NCBI GenBank assembly: GCA_034770075.1
Contig: JAVJAP010000120.1
Coordinates: 248,001-312,000, forward strand
From: Aralia elata
Taxonomy: Eukaryota > Streptophyta > Magnoliopsida > Apiales > Araliaceae
DNA length: 64,000 bases
Direction: 5' to 3'
Shown in pieces: positions 23,701-34,990 of the stretch (its first letter is position 1; the number at the start of each line of letters is the position of its first letter). The translations under genes were made by a program, and so were the position numbers. The notes beneath the pieces were generated by a model that saw nothing but the letters and a program-made list of their open reading frames with translations, did no database searches and was not told the DNA's origin.

Positions 23701-26700
23701 TGATTTTTGAAATAGTCAGTTGCATATTACCATTGGCAGAATAATGATAAAATATTACATAAAAAATCTTGGAACTCTCGACACATGGTCTTTGTTATAT
23801 GTTGTAGCGGAAATTTCTACAACAACTACAAGAATGGAGGCATCTACATGGCAAAGACTAAAGGGATTTAGAAGGGTATTAAAAAGAGAAAAGCGATAGC
23901 CAAAAACTGACAAATCCAAGAATTATAGAATAACTAGCTAACAAGCACATGCAATGCACGTGTAACTCTAGATACATTAATGAGTTTCTATTTTAATAAG
24001 AAACGAATTCATCTGTTCAAGTATATTATAGAACATATATATATGTGTACATATATATTTATATATATACATATTTATATATATATATTATTACTTTAAG
24101 AAACCAGATGCATAAATATGAACTTAATAGTGACTGGGCATCAGATTAGAGATTGTGAAGTGGAACCCTTTCAAAACTTGATTAATAGGTTAATTACTTT
24201 TGAAACTCTTTAGCTATGGAATTCTTTATTATGGAATATGGATTATGTTTGATTACTTTTAGAACTATTTATTTATCTAATATATTGAATTATGTAACTT
24301 TGAGGCAACTCATGATGAAACAAAAACTCGACTTAGTAGAATAGGATTACAAAAATCGTTGCTATCTTGTCTCTTTGCATGTAATATTAGATTTTCGACT
24401 TGAGGTTATCATATCATATGGAGCATCGAGCTTCTTGACAGTAAGAACCAGTGTTCTAAAAATCACTAGGCAGACCTTGGTGGCGGAGGGGGGCGCCTAG
24501 GCGGTGCCTAGGCGTTTTCCTAGGTGGAATAGATATTTTATTAAGCTCTCTCATTCATTTATTTTTCTATTGATACAGCCAAATCTAGGCGGCAAAGGAC
24601 CGCCTAGTGCCTAGGCGGGGAATTTTAGAACACTACTAACTTTAAACTAATGGTGGAACACAATTAATGTAGATGGTCTCTAATCTCGTTCAAAATTGCA
24701 ATCTGCTTGGAATATGTTAACGAGAGACTCTTACTGCCCTGTTCCGCAAACCAGGAACTATCATTAAATCGTGTTACAGAACTCCAAAATGAACCAAGAC
24801 AGAAAAGTGGTAGCGTTCCCCGTACCCTTTACCGTTCCGCATACCCGATAAATACACATTCTTGGAAAACTTGGGTTGGATTAAAGTCTCCCAGTAGACT
24901 AAATCCACCTTCACTTGGAGGGATTTGAGGCTATTAGAGATAATTGATGACTATAAAAACAAACAAACTTTAAAGAGTATTAGAAAAACAAAAGGGAAAA
25001 CCAAAACTGACATGTCCAAGAATTCTGGCATAATTGTCTTGAGGTTGTCATATCATTGGCGTTCATCAAGCTTTTGACACTAAGAACTAATTCAAATTAA
25101 TAGTGGAACACAATAAATGAAGATAGCCTCTATTCTCGCTCAAAATTGCAATCTGGTTGGAATTAACTCTTCCAGATGCTTGAGTTTGAGGTTATCAAAG
25201 GTATTAACGATAGTAAAAACTGGAAGAAAAAATTAAGTTGGAAATATGAGCCTATTTTTACCTTATTTAGTAAAGTAGTAGAGAAAAAATAAACAATCTG
25301 AACCTCTTGATTTAAATTACAAATAAATAAATAAACTGCAAGAGGAACAACATAGAGATATAGGTTATACTGAGGGGAAAAAAACCTTTAACTTATGGTC
25401 TTTGCTCTACCAGATAACAATCTAAATAGTTTCTATCATATGAAGGGGAAAAAAAAGACTCTAAGGGGAAAAAAATAATTAATGAGAGGAACAATTGCAG
25501 CTTCCTTCTTAATTTTTATCTTATTAAAAGAAGAACCAACTTCTGATATTTGAACCAGAAATAATGCATGTATAATAATTAATACACAAAACAACTTCAT
25601 CTGAGTTCTTTTTTAAGATAGCAATAATAGCATAGGAAATTTTGTTGATAGAAGAGAGAATATACAAAGACTGACAAGAAGTCAACCAATGTCCCAGCCA
25701 AGGTTCGAAAAAGCTAAAAGCGGTACGAAGCGTTTTTCTCCGGACGAGGCGAGGCGTAAGCTTCGAGGCGGAGCGAGGCGGAAGCCTCGATTTGAAGACC
25801 TAAAAGTTCCCTCAAAAAAATTATTAATCATATCTACAAAAAGATTTTGATTTACAAATTAATTTATTAACTTAATTTGAAGAAACAGGGGCAGAACTAA
25901 AACTTCAGGGGCTGAAATGGAAGAAAACAAAACTACAGGGACTTATATGTAATTTTTCAGGGGCTATTTTGAACTTTTAGAAAACATGGGGGACTAAATT
26001 AAAAAACTATAAAAACTATGGGGTGCCTAACTGTAATTTTCCATGAGATATTTTATTATACAGATCTGAGATCTCAGGTTATCCAGAAACTCTCTCTCCT
26101 CTCGCATCTCTTCTTTCTTCCTCCTCTCCCTTCTCTTCTTCTTCTTCCTCTCCCTTCTCTTCTTCTTCCTCCTCTCCTCTAGTCGCACGACCCTCGCAGT
26201 CGCACGAATCCTCGCCTCGACACGCCTTCTTCTTCTTCTCAAACCAACTCTCGCGTCTCTTCTTCTTCTCAAACCAAGGCCCAAGCCTTGATACGCCTCG
26301 AGGCGATTCGCACTGAGGCGTAAGCCTCGGCAAAAAAAGGCGCAAGCCTCTCCTTCTTGGTCTGATGCGGTAGCCTCGCCCCTCCTTTCTCCCGCCTCGC
26401 TACGAGGCGCGCCTTAAGGCGCGCGCCTCAAACGCTTTTTCGAACAATGGTCCCAGCTAATGAACAATGAGATAAAGGAAAAAAGCACTTAAAAGGGTGA
26501 AGGTCTCCAATACCTACATAATTGGACAGAAATATCCTTAAAGGCTCCCATGGCAGAGGCCCAAAATGAACCAAGAAAAAGTACCTATCCTTCATAGATT
26601 GAAAGATAATTTACTTTCCCTAAAAAAATGCATTAAGTAGATGCTTCATCCCAACAATATGTATCCTAAAATAAAATGCAATTCTTGGCAAGAAAAGGAG

Positions 26701-29700
26701 AAAACAGATATACACATATATAATATATAATATAAAGATGCATGCACCTTCATTTCCGGCATGTATCCATGGATAGCAAACACCTACAATCTTCTGAATT
26801 CTCTTCGTCAAACGTGTTCTGGCTGATACTTCCATATCTGAACCACTGGTTGAAACAAAAGAATTATCACCTCCATCAGAATAGTCATTGTCATTGAATC
26901 TGTCATCACCATGCCCCCACAAACTCGCTTGAAGTGTAGCTTCCCTTTCTTTATTATAAATTGTGTGCAATTTTGACTTAAAATACGGTAACACAACCTA
27001 CATTAAAATTTAATTTCAGATATAATTGTGTAGTGATAGAATACAAGAAGAAATTGCTCAAGTGAATAGATAAATTTTAAGATGCTCCCCTGTCCAAGTA
27101 TATGTGGTCCCATTACTCTTTGCATGTAGTTTAAGACGCTTCAAAAACACATCTATGCATTCTAATTTCACACATTTTATAATTTTTTAAATATATATAC
27201 ATATCAATTTCCATAAGTATTAAAAACACGTGAAAAATATAATACTTGCATGTGTTTTGGTGCTTCAAAGTGCGTGCATAAAGTGCCCACATAAGTTGGA
27301 CGGAAGGAATACCTTTTTTAAGTAAAAAGATTATACATCTCTACCTAAATATATACACACACACATACACGTACATATGAGCATATCAGAAAGATTTTGT
27401 GAAAAATACACTACAATTATGTCCAGCTTTCCCCACCTTGTCCATCAGGTTAAATGTAATATGAGAAAGAACAGTAAAAGATAACTATAAACCATTTTAC
27501 AGGTAATCATAGGGGAAAAAGATACACACGGCAAGAAATATGTATGTCTTCTTGTAGTTTGAAAAGAAGCCTTCTCGCACAACCAATGTTCACGTAAAAC
27601 ATAAAAAGACAACACCCACTACACCACTACAAGAGCAGATATAAGATGGATACACCAACCTAGACCTCCAAAGAAAAATTTATTTTGCTCAGTAACTCGG
27701 TGAACGAAGACTAAGAGAGACGAATGGAGCCATATTTACTATACAATTATCGTTTGTTCAAATATCCAATCAAACTACACTCTAGAGCCCCAATCCCCCA
27801 CCCCCTGGCGGCATCAAAATGATAGCACCCACTTTATACTCCAAATAAGGAGAACAGTGCACTATGAATGCTTGTCTCCATGCGTAATACAAAAGAATTG
27901 ATAAGAAACAGTTCTTTTGTTTGCTGACAAAGATAGAAGTTTTCTGGAGGCATTTATCCTCCTAATCATATGCTACATCATAAGATAGTAGATCACTGAA
28001 CTATTTAACTCCAAGAATGTAAGAGAACATGTTAGGAATCAAAATGCTTTCCCGTTTCCAGTGAACAAAAGAAGCTCAAGCACCGAAAAGTCTCTCAATA
28101 TATGACATACCAAAAAGGTAACGTTTCTCAAGATGCAAACGAAAAGGAGTAAGTGGTGTTTACAAACTAAAAGCAACGAACAATTGGCAAACTCCTTTTG
28201 TCCTCAAATATTTGCAGTGCATGCCAGCAAGCTTTTGAGACTCAATCTCAATTGTTCTTGCGTTTCCCTAGTGTGTCTCTACTTTGGAATACTTTGCCAT
28301 TTTTAAATAGCCAACATTGCTTTTTCTATTGAGGGTATGTTCTTTCAATGTTTTGAGGTTTTTCTGGCAGTAAAGATAGCAAGACTTTATGGAGATTTGA
28401 TGCAACATAGGCACCAACCAGACAATATACAAAGACCAACACACAGAAACATAAAAATGCATCTTAAAAACACTAAGACATGGACCACACATAAGTGCAT
28501 ATATGCAAAATAGTTTCATCTCACAAAGACAACAAAAAAGTTCTCTCCAGTAGTATTGCATATATTTGTCCAAAACGTAACTAAATCTAGCCAAGAAAAA
28601 TGTACAACAAAACTGCTACTCACATATTTCATCCAATTTGAAGAAGTTGCTAGCACAGCAAATAATTTAAGAGATAATAAACCTTTGAATAAGCATTAAG
28701 CAGAGCATTACTAATACCAAGTCTATAATCACCCAAATTAGTATTCTCCTGTAATCAGGAGTTTCTAGTAGAAGAACAAATCCTACCAGAAAAACAACTG
28801 AAAGAACTTTTTGGTGCTTCTCCAATCCTGACTGGTGAATTCTATCACCTGCTTCTGAACGATTATTACCCTTCCTCATTTTTATATTAACTGCTCTCCT
28901 TCGCAAGCCATATAAAGACTCTGAAAAAGAAGCATCTGAGGGAGCAAAAGAATCAAATATGCTCCAGTTATGTACCACAAAAGCTAGAAAAGATGTGCTT
29001 CAATATAGTGAATTTGCATATAGGACGTATCACAACAAATAAAAAAATAATTGCCTAACAGAAATATAGTTGTAGATGTTTAGGGGGAAGATATAAATGC
29101 CCAATGATTAACAAACTTGCTGACAAGGAGTGAAAGGTACTTTTGAAGAAGAAAAATAATGCATAATAAAATATCAGGACAGTTTATAGATAGATGATAA
29201 ACAAAAACAAAAAATTTTGGGGACAGTATGATAATTAAATATGTTTTTTGTTGCATGTATTCATGGGTTCAAAGGAAGCCCCTCAACATTGTATTCCTGT
29301 TCGTAGTTATAAAGATGTCCAACTAAATATAGGCCCCTTCAAATAAATAATTTTAAAAATTTGTACAAAAAAACAAAAGGGTCTATCTTTCCATACGAGC
29401 CACATTGACAGTTTATTGAAATATATAATTACTTCCACTTTCTAATTTGTAACTTTGGAAAAGTAGGTACGTAACCAACTTGACTATGGAGGAGTTCAGA
29501 AAGGATGACCTGAAAGAAGAAATTTAATAAAAGGGTTACCATTAATGCTTTTAATAGGTAAGTTTTAGACCAAGTACGAGAATTGGAACCAGCGACCTTG
29601 AGGTCAGAATTTTAGTTATTAACTTAGTAATCAGTTAATTTCAGGAGTGAAGAATTGAAGATTTGAGGTTATGGCAACTGGCAGAACGAATGGAGTGTTG

Positions 29701-30627
29701 GGAAACAAAGTTTTGAAGTAATTTAAGCATTTTATTATTATCACTTTTTTGTGCATATAAAAAGAGATAATGTTTACTATATATACATGTAGTGGGGGTA
29801 CAATGAATGGATGATAGAGTAATCATATTGCATTGAGTGACTATACCCCTCTCAAATGGGAAATGGTTCAAAAGTAAAACAATGTCTTAAGTTTCACAGA
29901 TAGCTGACACCAGTCAATTGACTGCGCCAAAAAACAAGTAGCATTAAATTAAAAATGCCAAGGCTATCACATTCAGTACATATCAAGAAGAAAGTATTTA
30001 TAAGTTCAGTAAACATAAAACTTGAATCGGTATTGTCTAGTCTCATTTAATGTTACCATTTATGCTAAAATAGAAAGATTTTGTGAGTGGCTGCAGAACC
30101 ATTCATGAGAAATACAATCAACAGATAAATGGGCATTTCTTCTTAATCCCCAAATACCCTAAAAAATCAATATATATATATAAACGTGACAACTAAAGTT
30201 ACTTCCCCTAAAAACCCATTAAAAATTTTACCTCATTTTATAGAGGGGTAACGAAAGAAAAAAAAAAGAAAATTATATATATACGCACCTGTAGTTCGCA
30301 AACTATGGGTTTCAAGAACAAGAGTAAGAAATGCAAAGAACTCATCTTCGTAGTCCAACACCCTATGCAGAAAGGGTCTCCTCAAAGCCAACACCTGCAA
30401 ACAACCAATACCCACAAAACCCAAAAATACAAAGATTGAATTTAGAACTCTAATTGAACCCTTTATCGAAAATCAAAGTTTAAAATTAGAAAGAATAAAA
30501 AAAAAAAAACTAAACTTACGCCGAGGGAATAAGTGAGAGCAGCTCGGAGACTGGAGGGTAGCTGTTGAGCGGCCGCCATCTCGAAGAAGGTGGGTCGAGT
30601 CCCTTGCCCTCCTACCTGAAACAACAT
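9343..30627 (-). CDS. PEX12: Peroxin-12 (PEX12), RING-type peroxisomal E3 ubiquitin ligase subunit; 10 coding exons
   Basis: PEX12, with PEX2 and PEX10, forms the peroxisomal membrane ubiquitin ligase that recycles the import receptor PEX5. I rebuilt ten coding exons by matching to the known plant protein and checking every intron for GT-AG: 30627-30520, 30394-30289, 28935-28787, 26997-26748, 23508-23399, 23105-23031, 21442-21356, 20462-20376, 10154-10017, 9414-9343 (TAG at 9343-9345). Phases agree throughout and give 393 residues, equal to the Arabidopsis protein as I recall it. The start MLFQVGGQG is chosen over the inner MAAAQQLP (residue 17) because plant PEX12 has the longer form. Landmarks: VLDYEDEFF, LRTTDASFSESLYGLRR, GLEKHQKVLSVVFLV, LLSCSYAVLDYAQTGL (membrane part), nine prolines at 315-323, and the C-terminal RING with Cys 339/342, 360/363 and 373/374-Pro-Val. 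As known for PEX12, the RING lacks some zinc ligands. No stop or frameshift is seen. Confidence 0.96.
11223..12481. mobile_element. Non-autonomous hAT-like element (outer of a nested pair)
   Basis: Ends are CATAGTTGTCACGGC on the left and GCCATGACAACTATG on the right, an inverted repeat starting with CA. The element is flanked by the exact 8-base direct repeat CAACTACC (11215-11222 and 12482-12489). An 8-bp duplication with CA...TG ends fits the hAT superfamily. Both ends carry runs of GGCG/CGCC words (for example AGACGCCTAGGCG on the left, GACGCCTAGTCGTCGCC on the right). There is no transposase. It encloses the element at 11657-12346. Confidence 0.85.
11657..12346. mobile_element. Non-autonomous hAT-like element with GCCTAGGCG arrays (inner)
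   Basis: Ends are CACTGTTCTAAAAA and TTTTAGAACCTTG, flanked by the exact 8-base repeat ATTACTGG (11649-11656 and 12347-12354). About 100 bases at each end are dense arrays of CCGCCTAGGCC/GCGCTAGGCC words, while the middle is AT-rich. hAT transposases are known to bind repeated subterminal motifs, so these arrays are the likely binding sites; that part is inference. No ORF is present. Confidence 0.87.
12560..15385 (+). mobile_element. Old Ty3/gypsy remnant with matching LTR ends
   Basis: Two direct repeats mark LTR ends: about 12570-12645 and 15300-15380 share ATAAGAATTAATTGAGAAAT and CCCGAAACCCTCGTCC. The left copy is followed by TTGGAATCAGAGCCA (12650-12664), a tRNA-Met primer site with one mismatch. 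Gag-like frames lie between them. No RT or integrase is recognisable, so most of pol is lost or decayed. The LTR starts are not clear; part of the 5' LTR may lie left of the hAT pair, near 10800-11200. Confidence 0.6.
13517..14448 (+). pseudogene. gag: Broken gag of the old gypsy remnant
   Basis: Pieces of gag are spread over several frames. At 13730-13942 the frame reads FNGDHCPKAFFDWIHSLEKL and then LFFAKAKLEG, matching the start of a gypsy capsid domain. At 14390-14440 RCYNCHVFSHISFDCPSHK is a CCHC zinc knuckle. Frame changes and stops separate the pieces. Near 14690-14740 a weak protease-like stretch (VIDNVSCTDV in one frame) may follow. Nothing here is translatable as a whole. Confidence 0.6.
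15578..18480. mobile_element. TGTAAT-rich TIR element remnants (two or more)
   Basis: Several ends resemble each other: GGTACCGTTTAGTTCACATG near 15581, the reverse-oriented CCCAAGAACCAAACAAGG near 17841, and GGGGTTTGGTTCACGTAAT near 17920. The sequences inside these ends are full of GTAATG/CATTAC words. About 17735-17810 and 18030-18120 are inverted relatives (both with AAGTTCATTTTT or its complement). The pattern suggests two adjacent non-autonomous DNA elements, perhaps PIF/Harbinger or hAT. The AT-rich middle (15800-17690) shows no coding signal. Exact boundaries and target duplications could not be set. Confidence 0.4.
18484..18788. mobile_element. Fold-back MITE with repeated left arm
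   Basis: The left arm TGTCTTGGAGTTTTAA + GAGAAAAGAAAAG occurs three times (18484, 18551 and 18604). The right end, CTTTCTTTTCTTTTCTAC...AAAACTCCTAGACA (about 18751-18788), is its reverse complement. The outcome is a small purine-rich/pyrimidine-rich inverted repeat with two extra copies of the left end. Confidence 0.6.
19273..19511. mobile_element. Stowaway-type MITE
   Basis: The ends CTACCTCTGTTCCACAAAAA and, on the other strand, CTCTCCCTCGTTCCACAAAG match the known Stowaway (Tc1/mariner) terminal pattern CTCCCTCNGTYCC. TA flanks both sides. The inside is AT-rich and non-coding. It lies in PEX12 intron 8. Confidence 0.7.
24027..24091. repeat. AT/GT microsatellite
   Basis: Impure runs of (TA)n with TGTG and TACATATATATTTATATA words, in PEX12 intron 4. 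Confidence 0.8.
24385..25170 (+). repeat. Diverged local duplication in PEX12 intron 4
   Basis: About 24395-24720 and 25030-25165 are two copies of the same segment. Shared landmarks are TTGAGGTTRTCATATCAT, CTTTTGACA/CTTCTTGACA, GTGGAACACAAT and CTCAAAATTGCAATCTG. The first copy is longer because it contains the hAT-like element at 24449-24635; the second copy shows the site without it. Confidence 0.7.
24449..24635. mobile_element. Small hAT-like element with GCCTAGGCG arrays
   Basis: Ends are CAGTGTTCTAAAAATC and AATTTTAGAACACTA, the same terminal type as the element at 11657-12346. The inside again carries GGCGCCTAGGCGG and CCGCCTAGTGCCTAGGCGG. A clear 8-base duplication is not visible, but the related copy at 25075-25095 (ACTAAGAACTAATTC) lacks it and supports an insertion. 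Confidence 0.7.
25699..26449. mobile_element. hAT-like element with GAGGCG arrays
   Basis: Ends are CAAGGTTCGAAAAAGC and GCTTTTTCGAACAATG, flanked by the 8-base repeat GTCCCAGC (25691-25698 and 26450-26457). Both ends hold many GAGGCG/CGCCTC words. The interior has a long CTTCTTCTTCTCTCC tract (26090-26270), which opens basic/acidic low-complexity frames on the minus strand that I do not regard as genes. It sits in PEX12 intron 4. Confidence 0.83.
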
Positions 30628-31829
30628 CTCTCTGTATATCCCTCTTTAGAGCTGAATCAGTTGATCTGGATTTTTTCACACTTTTCTTTTGGGTTTCACT
30701 ATCAAGCACAGCTTTTGGCTCTTTGGGGAAAAAACTTCTCACCCCCTAGACAGCCTTATCATAATTTTTATGTTCCCTCGTTAGGAAATGAAATGAGAGA
30801 ATCCTACCTGTATTTTTAATTTTTTTATTTGGTATAATTAAGTTTAAAATGGACATTTAGGTCAAAATAATTTTTTATAATATTTAATAATAAATTTTAT
30901 CTTTAAAGTTAGTATTAAATTGGTCATAAAAATTATGAAATATCTGAGAATGTTATATATGAGTCATTAATTTGGCTGCGCATAAGAACTTAGCCCCAAA
31001 AAACTCAAAAAGTGTGAAAAAAGAAAAAGAGTTATTAGTCTCCCCCTTGAAAAAAAATCATTGTTCTCTAATATTTTTGTTATATTAAACCTTTCAGTCG
31101 ACTCATCAAATCTCATTATGAAGTTTTGAAAATTTTATATTACTTTATGAATAGGTTGGATAAATTATCACACGATCGAATTTGTCATAAATTGATGTCA
31201 CCCTTCTTTTAAATTTTATTGATATGGAAAATATCAGGTGAAATGTATTTTGTTCTTTCTTTATATATGTTTTGCCGAATTAGGTAATATACAGTGTTAT
31301 CCTCATATAATTGTAAAAGTATTCTTGAATGATGATAGTCCTCTCAGGTTGTGTTTGATAAAATTAAATGTTAAGATCTGGAGAGTTAAGATATCTGAAT
31401 AATGTAGAGTATTTGTTTAAAATTGTATCTAAATGAAGAAATGTTGTTTGATAACTAATTTTTTCAAAATGTTTGAATAACAGTATTTTACCATTTTAAC
31501 TCATACCTGGCACGGGTTGTTCTAATAACTAGTTATTTCTAATTTCAATTTTATAGAAATTGTATTAATTATCAATTAATCAAACTAATTAATTAGTTAT
31601 CTCTAATTTCAATTTATTTTTCACAAGAGATTTTTATCAGAAATAAAACTAGTTTGATAAATCCTTTCTTTAGCCAAAGCATACCTCTGAGGAAATTCAC
31701 TATTTTGAAAATATGTTGTCATTTTCGCCTCCCCGACTGTCTATCACTAGAAATTCACTCAAGGGTGAAATCTTCTTCTTCAGAGGATACCAAAATAGTT
31801 GAGAAAGAAGGTAATAATCTGATCAATTA
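30628..31829. promoter_or_regulatory. Presumed PEX12 promoter and 5' UTR; shared upstream region
   Basis: This 1.2-kb stretch lies between the start codons of PEX12 (minus) and the divergent partial gene at 31830 (plus). It is AT-rich and has no protein-like frame. It must contain the PEX12 transcription start, but I see no unmistakable TATA box. Confidence 0.45.
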
Positions 31830-32006
31830 ATGGTGTCTCTGTGCTCGAGGTTGGTAACTCTAAAAGATATCCGTAAAACGGCATCGCTGCTACTCTCACA
31901 ATCCTCCTCCATCCTCCACCACCGCAATACCCAGAGCTTCACCGTTAGAGCTTTCTCCGCCACCATGTCACTGCCGCCCACCGCCGTCGTCTACGACCAA
32001 CACGAC
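31830..32006 (+). pseudogene. 5' fragment of a mitochondrial enoyl thioester reductase-like gene
   Basis: The ATG at 31830 opens a frame whose first 43 or so residues are Ser/Arg/Leu-rich without a cluster of acids (VTLKDIRKTASLLLSQSSS), like a mitochondrial transit peptide. FSATMSLPPTAVVYDQHDP follows, resembling the start of the mature part of plant mitochondrial 2-enoyl thioester reductase (MECR/ETR1, fatty acid synthesis type II). After that the frame turns T-rich and hydrophobic (FIFYFFVSLLCSL) and stops at 32069, with no clear GT donor at the expected place. I see no further exons before the solo LTR at 32465. It is probably a truncated copy; an unusual first exon with distant further exons is less likely. 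The identification rests on about 20 residues. Confidence 0.5.
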
Positions 32007-33463
32007 CCTCACTTCATTTTTTACTTCTTTGTTTCTTTGCTTTGTTCTTTAATTTGTGTATTTTATTAGAGGGATACAAGAAGGATTTTGTAATATTGAA
32101 GAGGTTATTTTGATCCCCAAAAAGGTAACTTTCGATCAGATGGTCTTCTAAATAGTTTAAATTTAATTTTCTATCTTAACGATTTAGAGACATTCAGAGG
32201 GAAAAAAAAAATTTACCCAACAATTTCATGCCTCTTAGCAAATAAGAGGCGGGCTATTAAGCTGTATTAAGATGCAATTAAACACCACCTTAGTATCTCT
32301 CGTTCTCTTTCTGTGCTTCACTTCTCTCTCCCAATTATATCTCTTTCCTTCTCTAATTTCTCTACATCCTTATGAGTTCATTACAAGGATAAATTATTTG
32401 AGATACATTAAAGGTTTGTAGATAATTCTCCCTCCATTCCTAATCTAGAGATACATTTGGCTTCTGTAAAGTCCAGGAATTTTCAAAACATTGTATCAAA
32501 TTATTTTGATAGATAAAATTCATTTTATATAATTTTATGAATTTAATTGGACCCATGTAAGAATGTCTATTTAATTATATAATTATAGGTCCAATAATTT
32601 TCTTGCATTAAAGGGGCTCACTAATAGTTGGGATAAATTAGTAAGTTAACCCTAAGGATTTAATTTCAAGAAAATTTGGAAGAAATTTATCAATGAGTTC
32701 ATTTCACTATTATCGGATTTAAATAATTCAAACAGGGAATTATTGTTGAAATAAAAATTTTAGTTAATTAATCGAATTAGTTATTAATTTAAATATTAGA
32801 ACATAAGGGTATTAATTTAATAGACCACATTTCTTAAATTGGGGCTGGACCCATTTTCCTTTTATTTTATTGGGTCAGATTCCCTTTTATTTTCCTATTG
32901 GGCCGACCCAATCTCATTTAGGATCTAGTTGGGCCAGTCGGGTTGGATTGCTGCAATTGGGGCAAACGGGTTGGACAAGGATTTCGGGTCGGTTCCATCT
33001 TTACCTGATGCAGCTTAATTTGAGGGATAATCGATTCTAAGGAAAACAAAACCCTCAATTCAGATAATCGATCTAAGCAAAATCTCAGGGGATCCAAAGC
33101 CTAGCCTCTCTAATCAAGCAACAGAGGTAGGGGCGCTAGGGCTGCTAATTCAATCGGACGGGACAAGGGAGGAGGCCGGCGCGATTGACGTGAGAAATCG
33201 ACCGGTGGGATTGAAGAATAAGCGCCGACCGGCGGCGGCAAAGGATTGACCAGCGGGCGAAGCAGGTTGCGTCATAGGCGACCGAGCGGCAACCGTTTGG
33301 ACCAAGGGGCTAAGACAAGACGCGACTAACCGATGCGATTGGGCGTCACGGAGAAGGGACTGTGAGGGTTTGCAGGCGGCCATAGGCCACTCCTTTCCAC
33401 CGCTGGTTATTAACTCGGTCAGGTAAGGGTATTATCCAACGAATTGGGTAAAAAAAATTTGCC

Positions 33464-33473
33464 CTATAAATTG
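33464..33473 (+). promoter_or_regulatory. LTR TATA box (solo LTR 1)
   Basis: CTATAAATTG, followed within about 25 bases by CCCAAACCCTAAAC. The same arrangement occurs in solo LTR 2, as expected for the U3/R border. Confidence 0.6.
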
Positions 33474-34980
33474 GAAACCCCCCCAAACCCTAAACCGAGC
33501 TGCAAATTTTTGTAAGTTCAATTAGAAATAGAAATCGCAGCAAGAAGGCAGGGGAGGCCAACAGTGGATGTCTGAATTCGTTTCCTATTTTGGACGTAGG
33601 AGAAGGACTGCAGTTCGAACCACCCAAAGGTATACCGAGCTGCCGAATTTCTTGTGGGTTGGTTTCTTTGAAATTTCTTCTGTATTAGGATTAGTATTGT
33701 TGATTGTATTGGGTGTGATATTAATGGTAGTATATTGTGTAGTTTATGTTGTTGAGGAACTGTTGTTAACGAACCTTGAAGGTTCTAGCAGTAATGGTAT
33801 TAGTTATACTATACATTGGTGTTGGGATTTTATTGCTTTGTGTTGGGTTATTTTGATTAAGGAATCTGTCATGATATTGAATTGGATAGTTCCTCTGTTT
33901 GGGGTAAATTGTTCTAGGCACCATATTTAATCAAACTATTCTTTGTATTGGATTTAAAATTTTTGAAATTGTTATACTGCTTGGTTGAAACTGTATAAGA
34001 ACCATAAGGTTCGGCAACACACTTTTGCCTAGAAACCAAGCCAGTGTCGATGTTTGATACTGTAATGTCCGAGAAATTTTGTAGCTATGCTAACAATTCA
34101 TTTTTAATATAATATAAAATTTTATCTTCTATGAAATTTCTTTATGTGCTTAATTAGGCCCATGTATGTGCATCATTACTGGATTTAATAATTATACGAT
34201 CTAAGTTATAATGTTAAGGGGTTAAATAATAAATTTCACCTCAACTTAACGATAAACTCGAGTTATCGAATTATATAACTTGAACGAATAGCTAAAACAG
34301 TGAATAATTACACCAATTATTTAATTTTAATATTATAAATTATAATAAGGAATTTATTGTTAAAAATAAAAATTTTAAAACAATTAATTAATTAAGTTAG
34401 TTATTTAATTTAAAAGTGTGGTCTTATTAATTCTAATAAATGGATTTACCCATTTCTTTCTTGGACCCAATTTTTTTTTATCGGGCCATTTTCTATTTAA
34501 TTCAACCGGCCCAACCCTATTGGGTTGAGCCCAAATTCTTTCCAGCCAAACCAAACCCAATTCCCTTCTTCTGTTAACCGGTGAAGTCAAGTTGGGATAC
34601 ACCCCTCAACTCAGATAACCGAGCAAAGTCTCCATCTCTCAAATCAATTGCAACCGAGCAAAAAGGGGGAAACCCAAACCCAGTCAATCGAGCGAGACAA
34701 GCGAGAGACGGGACGGGAAGGAGGTGTCGCCAGGCGTGCGCCGGCGACGGCTCGAAGCGAGCGAACGATTCAAGGGGCAACCGAAGCAACCAAGGGTTTG
34801 GCGATCGGACCAAGAGTCCCAGGATTTCAGCGACATGACCGGTGAGGGCACGCGTGGCTCGAGGCTGCCGGCGATGTCAGTCGACTCGATGGGAACGACC
34901 GGACGACATTTCCCCCCGACCGTCGGTCTTTAACCGGCCAATAAAGGTAATACCCAAACCAATTTGGGTAAAAATCTCCA

Positions 34981-34990
34981 CTATAAATTG
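34981..34990 (+). promoter_or_regulatory. LTR TATA box (solo LTR 2)
   Basis: CTATAAATTG followed by CCCAAACCCTAAACG, conserved with position 33464 in solo LTR 1. Confidence 0.6.

Noticed and set aside
26027..26345. Long minus-strand frames rich in Arg/Lys/Glu
   Set aside because: They come from a CTT/CTC-rich low-complexity tract inside the hAT-like element at 25699-26449; two frames are open at once and neither resembles a protein.
28268..28594. 108-residue frame in PEX12 intron 3
   Set aside because: It is on the gene's strand but out of register with the exons, has no similarity to PEX12 and no supporting splice context.
33568..33930. 120-residue hydrophobic frame, possibly membrane protein
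   Set aside because: It lies in the leader part of solo LTR 1, is T/G-rich, and the matching part of solo LTR 2 has no such frame.
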